From positions 1 through 26,874 of the forward strand of contig CAKTFI010000014.1 in assembly GCA_934555865.1 (NCBI GenBank): 26,874 nt of DNA. The letters run 5' to 3'. Both the position numbers and the translations under genes were made by a program. This stretch comes from an uncultured Christensenellaceae bacterium. Its GTDB lineage: Bacteria; Bacillota; Clostridia; Christensenellales; Christensenellaceae. Below the pieces are notes generated by a model. That model saw only the letters and a program-made list of their open reading frames with translations, was not told where the DNA came from and searched no databases. Shown here piece after piece: positions 15,212 to 22,680 of this stretch; within the stretch, counting starts at the first letter, position 1, and each line of letters opens with the position of its first letter.

Positions 15212-15242
15212 TTGACCTGGAGTCTACTTTAGGGAGTACACT
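15212..15242 (+). promoter_or_regulatory. MerR-family-type promoter/operator of the aldo/keto reductase pair
   Basis: The -35 TTGACC (15212-15217) and -10 TACACT (15237-15242) are 19 bp apart, too long for normal sigma70 use but the hallmark of MerR-family promoters. The spacer contains an interrupted dyad, CCTGGAGTCTACTTTAGG (15216-15233), reading CCTnnAGT-CT-ACTnnAGG, as in operators of aldehyde- or redox-responsive MerR regulators. An activator that untwists the DNA is expected to switch on the two downstream reductase genes. No merR-like gene lies in the window. Confidence 0.75.
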
Positions 15243-15285
15243 ATATTTAATAAGGTTGTGAATCGGGAAAAGGAGGTCTTTGGAT

Positions 15286-16434
15286 ATGGAATATCGGGAA
15301 CTTGGCAAAACCGGCCTGCGCGTCAGCGAAATCGGGCTTGGGTGCGAGGGCTTTTCCGGAAAGACGCAGGCAGAGGCGACGGCGTTGTTGGGCGCGGCGT
15401 TGGCCGCCGGGGTGAACTGCATCGACCTGTATTCACCGGAACCGGATCTGCGCAGCCATATCGGCGAGGCGCTGCGCGGCCGCCGCAAGGGCTTTGTGTT
15501 TCAGGCGCACATCTGCGCCGTCTGGAAGGACGGACAGTACAAGCGCACGCGCAATCTGGACGAGGTGAAGGCGGGCTTTGCCGACCTGTTGGAGCGCTTG
15601 CAGACCGACCATATCGAGGTCGGCATGATCCACTATGTCGATTCGCCAAAGGATTGGGAAGAGGTTTGCCAAAAGGGCGTGCTCGATTACGCGCGCGAAT
15701 TGAAGCGGCAGGGCAAGATCGGCAGCATCGGCCTCAGCAGCCATAACCCGACGGTCGCTCTGGAGGCGGTGAACAGCGGGGCGATCGATGTGCTGATGTT
15801 CAGCGTCAACCCGTGCTATGACCTGCTCCCGGCGACGGAGGATGTCGAAGTTCTGTTCGACGAAAAGAGCTATGGCAAGCCGCTGCTCAATATGGACCCA
15901 GACCGCGAGGCGCTGTATGAAGCCTGTCAGCGGCAGGGCGTGGGCATCACGGTCATGAAGGCGTTCGGCGGCGGCGACCTGCTGGACGATACGCTTTCGC
16001 CCGCGGGCAAGGCATTGAGCGTTGCGCAGTGCATGCACTATGCCCTGACGCGCCCGGCGGTGGCGTCCGTCATGGTCGGTGCGCACACACTGGAGGAATT
16101 GGAAGACTGCCTGCGCTATGAACAGGCGTCGGCGGAGGAGCGCGACTATGCAATGGCGCTTGCGGCCATGCCCAAGGTCAGCTGGCAGGGGCACTGCATG
16201 TACTGTGGCCACTGCGCGCCCTGCCCCCGTGGCATCGATGTGGCGATGGTCACTAAGCTGTTGAACCTGGTCAAGGCGCAGGGAGAGATGCCAGAAACGG
16301 TGCGGGAGCACTATGCGGCGCTGGAGCACAAGGCAGGGGAATGCATCGGCTGCGGCGCCTGCGAAAAGCGGTGCCCCTTCGGCGTGGCGATCCGCGAAAA
16401 TATGCGGGCGGCAAAAGAAGTCTTTGGCGAATAA
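15286..16434 (+). CDS. Aldo/keto reductase with C-terminal 4Fe-4S ferredoxin domain (1)
   Basis: 382 residues from the ATG at 15286, placed 9 nt after AGGAGG (the TTG at 15280 is too close). The N-terminal TIM-barrel of the aldo/keto reductase superfamily starts EYRELGKTGLRVSEIGLGCE. Of the catalytic tetrad, Asp and Tyr are in NCIDLYSPEPD and His in MIHYVDS, but the position of the lysine reads FVFQAHI, so lysine is missing; classical NADPH carbonyl reduction is uncertain. The C-terminal 85 residues hold two cysteine motifs, CMYCGHCAPCPRGID and CIGCGACEKRCPFGV, ligating one or two [4Fe-4S] clusters. This architecture is common in anaerobes, but its substrates are mostly unknown. It is the first gene behind a MerR-type promoter and is cotranscribed with a second, related reductase 19 bp downstream. 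Confidence 0.85.
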   Translation: MEYRELGKTGLRVSEIGLGCEGFSGKTQAEATALLGAALAAGVNCIDLYSPEPDLRSHIGEALRGRRKGFVFQAHICAVWKDGQYKRTRNLDEVKAGFADLLERLQTDHIEVGMIHYVDSPKDWEEVCQKGVLDYARELKRQGKIGSIGLSSHNPTVALEAVNSGAIDVLMFSVNPCYDLLPATEDVEVLFDEKSYGKPLLNMDPDREALYEACQRQGVGITVMKAFGGGDLLDDTLSPAGKALSVAQCMHYALTRPAVASVMVGAHTLEELEDCLRYEQASAEERDYAMALAAMPKVSWQGHCMYCGHCAPCPRGIDVAMVTKLLNLVKAQGEMPETVREHYAALEHKAGECIGCGACEKRCPFGVAIRENMRAAKEVFGE

Positions 16435-16453
16435 GAAAGAGAGGAAAACACAG

Positions 16454-17482
16454 ATGAAAATGGTTCGGCTCGGGAAAACCGAGATCACGACGCCGCAGAA
16501 TGCGTTTGGCGCGCTGCCCATTCAGCGTGTGAACATGGAAACGGCGGTGCGCATCCTGCGCAAGGCCTATGAAGGCGGGATGACCTTCTTTGACACGGCG
16601 CGCGCCTATTCGGACAGCGAGGAAAAGCTGGGGCAGGCGTTCGCGGGTATGCGCGATAAAGTCTATATCGCAACCAAGACGGCGGCGACCACGCCGGAGG
16701 GCTTCTGGCGCGACCTCGAGACCTCCCTCAAAAACTTGCAGACAGACTATATCGACATCTATCAGTTCCATTGGCCTAAGCAGTGCTATCAGCCGGGCGA
16801 TGGAACGGGCATGTATGAATGCATGTTGGAGGCCAAGAAAAAGGGCATGATCCGCCACATCGGCATGACCAACCATATTTTGAAGGTCGCGCACGAGGGC
16901 ATCGATTCCGGACTGTATGAGACGCTGCAATTTCCATTCAGCTACCTTTCCTCGGAAAAGGAGCTGGAGCTGGTGGAAAAATGCAAGGCGGCGGATATGG
17001 GATTCATCGCGATGAAGGGCCTGGCCGGCGGCCTCATCACGGACTCGGCTTCGGCCTTTGCCTATATGGCGCAGTACGACAATGTATTGCCCATCTGGGG
17101 GATCCAGAAGGAGAGCGAGCTGGACGAATGGCTTAGCTATATGCACGACCCGGCAGAGATGACGCCGGAGCGGGAGGCATTCATCGAGTGCGAAAAGAAG
17201 GAACTGGTGGGCGATTTCTGCCGCGGGTGCGGATACTGCATGCCCTGCCCGGTGGGGATCCAGATCAACAGCTGCGCGCGCATGTCGCTGATGCTGCGTC
17301 GCGCGCCTTCGGCAAATAACCTGACGCCCCGGGCGCAGGAGATGATGCGCAAGATCGAGGACTGTATCCATTGCGGGCAGTGCAAGAAGAAGTGCCCGTA
17401 CGGCCTCGACACGCCGGAGCTCTTGCAGCGCAACTATGCGGACTACAAGAAGATCCTGGCCGGTGAGGTCAAGGTAAACTGA
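16454..17482 (+). CDS. Aldo/keto reductase with C-terminal 4Fe-4S ferredoxin domain (2)
   Basis: 342 residues from the ATG at 16454, which follows AGAGAGGAAA; a longer in-frame option overlaps the previous gene and has no good ribosome binding site. It begins KMVRLGKTEITTPQNAFGAL. The aldo/keto reductase tetrad is complete: Asp and Tyr in FFDTARAYSDSEEKLG, Lys in VYIATKT, His in IYQFHWP. The C terminus carries CRGCGYCMPCPVGIQ and CIHCGQCKKKCPYGLD, two ferredoxin-like cysteine sets. It probably reduces a carbonyl compound using NADPH and/or electrons through the iron-sulfur centre; substrate unknown. It shares an operon and overall domain order with the preceding gene, yet the two differ strongly in sequence and in the catalytic lysine, so they may be partners rather than duplicates. 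Ends at a bidirectional terminator. Confidence 0.87.
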   Translation: MKMVRLGKTEITTPQNAFGALPIQRVNMETAVRILRKAYEGGMTFFDTARAYSDSEEKLGQAFAGMRDKVYIATKTAATTPEGFWRDLETSLKNLQTDYIDIYQFHWPKQCYQPGDGTGMYECMLEAKKKGMIRHIGMTNHILKVAHEGIDSGLYETLQFPFSYLSSEKELELVEKCKAADMGFIAMKGLAGGLITDSASAFAYMAQYDNVLPIWGIQKESELDEWLSYMHDPAEMTPEREAFIECEKKELVGDFCRGCGYCMPCPVGIQINSCARMSLMLRRAPSANNLTPRAQEMMRKIEDCIHCGQCKKKCPYGLDTPELLQRNYADYKKILAGEVKVN

Positions 17483-17493
17483 CGACGCGGCAT

Positions 17494-17535
17494 AAAAAAA
17501 CGCCCCGGGAGGTGCCAAGCCCTCGGGGCGTTTTT
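17494..17535. terminator. Bidirectional terminator between convergent reductase and xseB genes
   Basis: CGCCCCG (17501-17507) pairs with CGGGGCG (17524-17530). Seven As precede it (17494-17500) and five Ts follow (17531-17535), so it can end both the rightward reductase transcript and the leftward xseAB transcript. Confidence 0.88.
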
Positions 17536-17547
17536 GTTTGGTTTGGC

Positions 17548-17742
17548 TCATGCCTGCGCGTCGGTCTGGTCGACCTTTTTCTGCGCTTCCTCCAGCGCGG
17601 CGGTGCATTCGCGGATGAGGCGGATGCCCTGCTCGTAGTTTTGGAGCGCTGCCTCCAGGGAAAGCGGCGTTTCCGTGTCGTCCATGGCGGCGAGGATGGC
17701 GTCGATCTGATCGAGCTTTTGTTCAAAAGTGCTGTCTTTCAT
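17548..17742 (-). CDS. xseB: Exodeoxyribonuclease VII small subunit
   Basis: 64 residues, slightly short for XseB (usually 65-80). It matches the family: FEQKLDQIDAILAAMDD, then PLSLEAALQNYEQGIRL and an acidic/basic helical tail with a conserved Cys (RECTAALEEAQKK). XseB subunits bind the large subunit XseA to form the nuclease that degrades single-stranded DNA to oligonucleotides from both ends. The start codon overlaps the xseA stop by 4 bp (ATGA), so the two are translationally coupled. In many Bacillota the next gene is ispA; here a bidirectional terminator and a convergent reductase gene follow instead. Confidence 0.9.
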   Translation of the reverse strand: MKDSTFEQKLDQIDAILAAMDDTETPLSLEAALQNYEQGIRLIRECTAALEEAQKKVDQTDAQA

Positions 17743-18953
17743 GTGCGAGACTCCTTTTCAATCACGAGAGCGGTGAGGGTGCCGTCCGGCAGGTGGATCC
17801 AAACTTTGCTTTGCAGGGGGACGGCGGCGGCAGAACGGACGGCAGCGCCGGACGCATCTTGCAGCAGGCCGTATCCCCGCGCGCAAAGTGCGAGCGGGTT
17901 TTGCGCTTCCAGGCGGGCCGCGCAAAGCTGCAAACGCTGCCCGGCCACCCGGAGGCGCGCGTCCATGGCGGTGCGCAGGGAAGCCTCTGCCGACGAAAGC
18001 GCCTGCCGGGAGCTTACCAAGCGGTGCGAAAGGGCCTCCTGCAACCGGGCTTTCGCGTCCAGGAGCGCCTCCTCCGCCGCGCTCAGGCGGAGCGCCAGGG
18101 CGGATTTCAACCGGTTTTCCGCCTGCACCAGGTCGAACAGCAGCGTCTGCTGATCGGGAACGGCGAGCTCGGCCGCGGCCGAAGGGGTGGGGGCGCGGAG
18201 GTCGGCGACAAAGTCGGCAATGGTGAAATCCGTCTCGTGTCCGATGCCGGTGATGACCGGGGTGTGCAACGCGTAGATCGCCCGGGCGAGCGCCTCGTCG
18301 TTAAAGACATACAGGTCCTCGAGCGAGCCGCCGCCGCGCGCCAGCAGGATGACATCGGCCTGCGCCGCATCTGCCGCGGCAAGCGCGCGCACGATGTCCT
18401 GCGCAGCCTCCGCCCCCTGCACCGTTGTGGGGCAGAGCTGCACCTGCGCCAGCGGATAGCGGCGGCGCAGGATGTTGCGCATGTCCTGCAAAGCCGCGCC
18501 GGTGGGAGAGGTGACGAGGCAGATCTTTTCCGGGAATTTGGGGATCGGGCGCTTGTGCGCCGCGTCGAACAGCCCCTCCGCCTCCAGGCGGCGCTTCAGC
18601 TGTTCATATTGTAGGGAGATCTCCCCGGCGCCGGCCTGCAGCATCCGCTGCACATAGATCTGCACGCCGCCGTTGCGCTCATACAGCGCGACATCCCCGA
18701 TGAGCAGGACATGCATGCCGTTGGCGGGGATGAATTTCAGCGAGGCGCGGTATCCGCGGAAGAGGACCGCGCGGATCGCCGCCGAAGCGTCCTTGAGCGT
18801 AAAATAGATATGCCCGGAGGTGTGCAGCGTCAGGTTGGAGATCTCTCCCTCGACGCAGATGCTTTGCAGCGCATCGTCCCCGGCGAGCTTTTCTTTCAAA
18901 TATTGGTTGAGCTGCCCGACCGTGACCGGCCGCATGGCGGCGGAAAATTGCAT
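17739..18953 (-). CDS. xseA: Exodeoxyribonuclease VII large subunit
   Basis: 404 residues starting at the ATG at 18953, which follows AAGGAGG by 8 nt; a longer open frame upstream runs across the promoter and is rejected. The N-terminal OB-fold domain (about 10-105, with VGQLNQYLKEKL and ISNLTLHTSGHIYFTLKD) binds single-stranded DNA. The catalytic domain includes LVTSPTGAALQDM, VILLARGGGSLEDL, the family signature GIGHETDFTIADFVAD and RAPTPSAAAEL. A long helical region that contacts XseB follows, then a short beta-barrel tail. Cytoplasmic DNA repair and metabolism. It is read from its own promoter at 18976-19004, divergent from the cation ATPase. Confidence 0.95.
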   Translation of the reverse strand: MQFSAAMRPVTVGQLNQYLKEKLAGDDALQSICVEGEISNLTLHTSGHIYFTLKDASAAIRAVLFRGYRASLKFIPANGMHVLLIGDVALYERNGGVQIYVQRMLQAGAGEISLQYEQLKRRLEAEGLFDAAHKRPIPKFPEKICLVTSPTGAALQDMRNILRRRYPLAQVQLCPTTVQGAEAAQDIVRALAAADAAQADVILLARGGGSLEDLYVFNDEALARAIYALHTPVITGIGHETDFTIADFVADLRAPTPSAAAELAVPDQQTLLFDLVQAENRLKSALALRLSAAEEALLDAKARLQEALSHRLVSSRQALSSAEASLRTAMDARLRVAGQRLQLCAARLEAQNPLALCARGYGLLQDASGAAVRSAAAVPLQSKVWIHLPDGTLTALVIEKESRT

Positions 18954-18975
18954 GGCAATGCCTCCTTGTGCATTT

Positions 18976-19004
18976 AGTGTAGCTGTTTTGCGCCCTCTTG
19001 TCAA
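18976..19004 (-). promoter_or_regulatory. Promoter of xseAB
   Basis: On the minus strand TTGACA (19004-18999) and TACACT (18981-18976) are separated by 17 bp, placing the start of transcription about 15 bases before the xseA start codon. Confidence 0.75.
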
Positions 19005-19019
19005 ACGCGGCAAAAAGAA

Positions 19020-19048
19020 TTGACAGGACGGAAAAGTTATGCTATGAT
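19020..19048 (+). promoter_or_regulatory. Promoter of the riboswitch-controlled P-type ATPase gene
   Basis: TTGACA (19020-19025), a 17-bp spacer and TATGAT (19043-19048). Its -35 box is only 15 bp from that of the divergent xseA promoter. The transcript would start near 19055, leaving a leader of about 175 nt. Confidence 0.82.
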
Positions 19049-19077
19049 ACCAATACAATTTATGCGAATTCCTTGGA

Positions 19078-19179
19078 TTGGACGAGGGAGTAGTTTGCGC
19101 GCGCGGCTTCGCGGGCGTGTCAAATCAACAACACATCTGCTTTTGGCAGAATGGTTTGCCTTAATGAACGAGACTCATG
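19078..19179 (+). ncRNA. yybP-ykoY-type (Mn2+) riboswitch aptamer
   Basis: The leader contains the family's conserved pieces in order: GAGGGAGTAG at 19084-19093, a GC-rich helix (GCGCGC...GCGGGCG) with GTCAA just after it (19119-19123), the ACACATCTGC...GGCAGA hairpin segment (19131-19150) and the closing AACGAGACTC (19167-19176). GGGAGUAG and CGAGAC are the two loops that form the Mn2+ site in solved yybP-ykoY structures. It sits directly upstream of a cation-transporting P-type ATPase, a typical target. The 3' end of the aptamer overlaps a terminator, which suggests antitermination on Mn2+ binding. Identified by eye, so helix boundaries are approximate. Confidence 0.8.
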
Positions 19180-19206
19180 CACAACTTTTTGTGTATGAGT
19201 TTTTTT
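19173..19206 (+). terminator. Riboswitch expression platform: intrinsic terminator
   Basis: ACTCATGCAC (19173-19182) pairs with GTGTATGAGT (19191-19200), followed by a T run to 19206. The 5' arm shares the ACTC bases with the aptamer's closing helix, so aptamer and terminator are mutually exclusive. The gene's AGGAGG and ATG come after it. Confidence 0.85.
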
Positions 19207-19230
19207 ATCGCAATTTTTAGGAGGGTGTCA

Positions 19231-21879
19231 ATGAAGCACTATTTGGAGCCGGTGGACGCGGTCTGCCGGGAGACGGAAAGTTCCGCCGACGGCCTGTCGC
19301 AGGAACAGGCGCAACAGCGCCTCGCCCGCGATGGAAAGAATAAGCTGGCGGAGCCGAAGAAGGAATCGCTTGTAAAGCGGTTTTTCAGCCAAATGATGGA
19401 TCCGATGATCCTCATTTTGCTGGCGTCCGCGCTCGTGTCGGGGATTACGGCGGCCTATGCCAACGAATCCTTTGCGGATGTGTTCATCATCCTGTTCGTC
19501 GTGGTGGTGAACGCGCTGTTGGGCGTCATGCAGGAAAGCAAGGCCGAAAAGGCCATCGAAGCTCTAAAGGAGATGGCAGGAGCAACCTCGAAGGTGCTGC
19601 GCGGCCACACGGTGCATCACATCCCGTCGGAGGATATTGTCGTGGGCGATGTCCTGATCCTGGAGGCAGGCGACGCTGTGCCGGCGGATGCTCGTATTTT
19701 AGAAAGCATGAGCCTGAAGGTGGAGGAAGCGGCACTTACGGGCGAGTCTGTGCCTTCGGAAAAGGTCAGCGAGCAGATCGCCCTGCCCGACGGGCAGAAG
19801 GACATCCCGCTCGGCGACCGGCATAACATGGTCTATATGGGCAGCACCGTCGTCTATGGCCGCGGCAAGGCGGTCGTGACGGCGACGGGCATGCACACCG
19901 AGATGGGCAAGATCGCGACGGCGCTCACCACGGCGCAGAAGGAACAGACGCCGCTGCAGGTCAAGCTGAGCCAGCTGAGCAAGGTGCTGACCTATCTGGT
20001 GCTCGGCATCTGCGCGTTCATCTTTGTGTTCGGGTTGATCCAGACCGGCGAATTCACGACGGCGGGGATCCTGAATTCCTTCATGATCGCGGTCAGCCTG
20101 GCGGTGGCGGCGATCCCGGAGGGCCTGGTCGCGGTCGTGACGATCGTCCTGTCCATCGGCGTCACCAAGATGTCCAAGCGCAGCGCGGTGATCCGCAAGC
20201 TGACCGCGGTGGAGACGCTGGGCTGCACGCAGGTGATTTGCTCGGATAAGACGGGCACGCTGACGCAGAACAAGATGACGGTCGTGCAGTGCGCGGCGCC
20301 GGACGAAACGCTGCTGGCGCGGGCGATGTCGCTGTGCAGCGACGCTGTGCCAGACGAAACGGGCAAAGCCGTTGGGGAACCGACCGAATGTGCGCTCGTC
20401 GACTATGCGACAAAATGCGGCCTACCCAAGGGAGCGTTGGAGGCGGTCTATCCGCGTGTCGGGGAAGCGCCGTTCGATTCGATGCGCAAACGGATGTCCA
20501 CCTTACATGAACATGCGGGCAAGGTGGTGCAGTACACCAAAGGTGCGCCGGATGAGGTGCTTCGCCTGTGCGATACCTACCTGACGGAGGGTGGCGAGGT
20601 GCTGCCGCTTACGGAGGAGGCGCGCGCAAAGATCCTTGGCGAGATGACCAAGATGGCCGACCAGGCACTCCGCGTGCTGGGCGCGGCGCAGCGGGAATAT
20701 GATGCACTGCCAGCCAATCTTTCAAGTGAAACTCTGGAGCAGGGGATGACCTTCCTTGGCCTGGCGGGCATGATAGACCCCGTTCGCCCGGAGGTCAAAC
20801 CGGCGATCGAGGAGTGCAAGCGCGCGGGGATCCGCGTGGTCATGATCACCGGCGACCACAAGAATACGGCGGTCGCGATCGCCAAGGAGCTGGGCATCAT
20901 TGAGAATGAGGACCAGGTCATCACCGGCCTGGAGCTCAGTGAGCTCAGCGACGAGGAATTCGCCGAAAAGGTGCGGCAGTATTCGGTCTATGCGCGCGTG
21001 CAGCCGGAACATAAGGTGCGCATCGTCAACGCCTGGAAGGCGTTGGGCGCGGTGACGGCCATGACGGGCGACGGTGTCAACGACGCGGCGTCCATCAAGA
21101 GCGCAGATATTGGCATCGGCATGGGCATCACGGGCACAGATGTCACCAAGAATGTCGCCGACATGGTGCTGGCGGACGACAACTTTGCGACCATCGTTTC
21201 GGCGGTCGAAGAGGGGCGTAAGATCTATGACAACATCAAGAAGTGTATCCAGTTCCTGTTGGCGTCCAACCTGAGCGAAGTGTTGAGCATCTTCTTTGCA
21301 ACGCTGTTTGGCTTCACCATTCTGGAACCGGTGCACATTCTCTGGATTAACCTGGTGACGGACTGCTTCCCGGCGCTGGCACTGGGGATGGAGGCGAGCG
21401 AGCGGGATATTATGCTCAAAGCGCCACGCTCCTCTAAGAACGGCGTATTCTCCGGCGGCGTGGGGCTGGATATCGGCTATCAGGGTGCGCTGATCACGAT
21501 CCTGACGCTGGCGGCCTACTTCATCGGTCACTTTATGGAGGCGGGCGTGTGGGAGATCACGAACAGCGCCGATGGCATGACTATGGCGTTCATTACGATG
21601 TCCATGGCGGAGATATTCCATGCCTTCAACCTGCGTTCGCAGCGCGGCTCCATCTTTGCGATGCACAGCCATAACTGGTACCTGTACGGCGCAATGGCGC
21701 TTTCCTTCCTGCTGACGCTGACGGTCATCTACACACCGGCGCTGGCAGAGCTGTTCGCATTCGAGCATATTTCCCTCGTGGAATACCTGGTGGCGCTTGG
21801 CCTGGCGATCCTGATCATCCCGATGGTGGAGCTTGTCAAAGCGATACAGCGCAAAGCGGCGCATCGGGCGAAAAAATAA
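19231..21879 (+). CDS. Type II cation P-type ATPase, Ca2+/Mn2+ transporting
   Basis: 882 residues from the ATG at 19231 (AGGAGG 7 nt upstream, downstream of the riboswitch terminator). Domains: cation-transporter N-terminal domain (about 5-70), actuator with the TGES motif (LTGESVP), PEGL in helix M4 (296-299), phosphorylation loop DKTGTLTQNK with Asp339, nucleotide-binding domain with KGAPDEV, hinge TGDGVND (612-618), and six C-terminal helices including WINLVTDCFPALALG in M6. The M4 and M6 motifs place it with SERCA/PMR1-type pumps, which export Ca2+ and/or Mn2+ from the cytoplasm. The upstream yybP-ykoY element points to Mn2+ detoxification as a main role. Transcribed alone and ended by a strong terminator. 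Confidence 0.92.
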   Translation: MKHYLEPVDAVCRETESSADGLSQEQAQQRLARDGKNKLAEPKKESLVKRFFSQMMDPMILILLASALVSGITAAYANESFADVFIILFVVVVNALLGVMQESKAEKAIEALKEMAGATSKVLRGHTVHHIPSEDIVVGDVLILEAGDAVPADARILESMSLKVEEAALTGESVPSEKVSEQIALPDGQKDIPLGDRHNMVYMGSTVVYGRGKAVVTATGMHTEMGKIATALTTAQKEQTPLQVKLSQLSKVLTYLVLGICAFIFVFGLIQTGEFTTAGILNSFMIAVSLAVAAIPEGLVAVVTIVLSIGVTKMSKRSAVIRKLTAVETLGCTQVICSDKTGTLTQNKMTVVQCAAPDETLLARAMSLCSDAVPDETGKAVGEPTECALVDYATKCGLPKGALEAVYPRVGEAPFDSMRKRMSTLHEHAGKVVQYTKGAPDEVLRLCDTYLTEGGEVLPLTEEARAKILGEMTKMADQALRVLGAAQREYDALPANLSSETLEQGMTFLGLAGMIDPVRPEVKPAIEECKRAGIRVVMITGDHKNTAVAIAKELGIIENEDQVITGLELSELSDEEFAEKVRQYSVYARVQPEHKVRIVNAWKALGAVTAMTGDGVNDAASIKSADIGIGMGITGTDVTKNVADMVLADDNFATIVSAVEEGRKIYDNIKKCIQFLLASNLSEVLSIFFATLFGFTILEPVHILWINLVTDCFPALALGMEASERDIMLKAPRSSKNGVFSGGVGLDIGYQGALITILTLAAYFIGHFMEAGVWEITNSADGMTMAFITMSMAEIFHAFNLRSQRGSIFAMHSHNWYLYGAMALSFLLTLTVIYTPALAELFAFEHISLVEYLVALGLAILIIPMVELVKAIQRKAAHRAKK

Positions 21880-21890
21880 GCAAGACAGCA

Positions 21891-21922
21891 AAGGAACCTT
21901 CCCGCGGGAAGGCTCCTTTTTT
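21891..21922 (+). terminator. Intrinsic terminator of the P-type ATPase gene
   Basis: AAGGA-A-CCTTCCCG (21891-21904) pairs with CGGGAAGG-C-TCCTT (21905-21918), a long stem with one mismatch, followed by Ts to 21922. It stands between convergent genes; the opposite strand has only a short T tract. Confidence 0.85.
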
Positions 21923-21932
21923 ATGGGCAAAT

Positions 21933-22616
21933 TCAGCTCTTTGGGAAGAAGGTACAGCGCTTTTCTTTGTCGGCAAGGGCGAGGAAGATGCCCCCAAGGT
22001 CGCGGATCCCCTGCGCCTGACACTGCTTTTCCAGCCACGCGCGGTCTTTGCCCGCCTTTTGGAGGTTCTTTTCCACGACCTCGCCATCCATGACGACGGC
22101 ATAGGAGAGGCTTTCCGCCTCGGGGCGCAGGGAGAGGTCGCGCGGGGTCGCAGGTCGATCCGCGGCGACCGGCAAAAAGCTGATCTTGCCGTTCGGCTCC
22201 AGGAGTGCCGCCTGCACCTGCGACAGATCGAAATACCCATTGACGCGGCACTGCGACAGGAATTCCGAGGCGTCGATGCGCGCCTTTTTCAGGTTTTCAT
22301 AGGAAAACGCGCCGTTTTGGAAGAGCACATACGGCACGCCGCTCACCAGCCGCCGCGCCCGCAGAGACTTGTTGGTCACATAGGAGAGCAGGATGGTGAG
22401 CAGGGCATAGAGCAGGATGGCGAGCAGGATCTTCAAAAACTGGGGGTCCATGAAGTCCGTGATGGAGAGTTCGGCCGCAGTCGAGCCAATCGTGATGCCG
22501 GTGATATAGTCGAACAGGCTCATTTCCGAGATCTGTCGGTGTCCCATGCATCGGGTAAGGAATAGCAGCGTAAAGAAGGAAAACACGGCGCTGAGCGCGA
22601 TATGCAAAAAGTCCAT
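21933..22616 (-). CDS. DUF421/YetF-family membrane protein
   Basis: 227 residues. Three N-terminal helices (about 5-23, 38-52 and 58-80) contain the family motif MGHRQISEMSLFDYITGITIGSTAAE as two contiguous stretches at 25-50. A cytoplasmic domain follows with GVPYVLFQNGAFSYENLKKARI and the DUF421 signature around FLSQCRVNGYFDLSQVQAALLEPNGKISFLP (residues about 118-148), then an extra C-terminal domain, as in YetF. The biochemical function is unknown; family members are found in spore-forming and other Bacillota. Its ribosome binding site AAAGGAG is the 3' arm of a terminator hairpin (see that feature), so expression may be conditional. It lies 64 bp after an EamA transporter gene in the same direction and ends next to the ATPase terminator. 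Confidence 0.85.
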   Translation of the reverse strand: MDFLHIALSAVFSFFTLLFLTRCMGHRQISEMSLFDYITGITIGSTAAELSITDFMDPQFLKILLAILLYALLTILLSYVTNKSLRARRLVSGVPYVLFQNGAFSYENLKKARIDASEFLSQCRVNGYFDLSQVQAALLEPNGKISFLPVAADRPATPRDLSLRPEAESLSYAVVMDGEVVEKNLQKAGKDRAWLEKQCQAQGIRDLGGIFLALADKEKRCTFFPKS

Positions 22617-22662
22617 AAAAAAACTCCTTTCGGGTAACTCGAGAATAGTTTTCCGAAAGGAG
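22617..22662 (-). terminator. Terminator hairpin that contains the DUF421 ribosome binding site
   Basis: On the minus strand CTCCTTTCGG (22662-22653) pairs perfectly with CCGAAAGGAG (22633-22624) over a 19-nt loop, and seven Ts (22623-22617) follow immediately. The ATG of the DUF421 gene comes straight after the T run, and its AAAGGAG site is the 3' arm of the stem. The element would both end EamA transcription and hide the downstream ribosome binding site. Confidence 0.8.
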
Positions 22663-22680
22663 GTACAAAATATGCATTTT

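Noticed and set aside
15242..15247. TATATT as the -10 box of the aldo/keto reductase promoter
   Set aside because: It would be 24 bp from the -35 box, whereas TACACT gives the 19-bp spacer and centred dyad expected for a MerR-type promoter.
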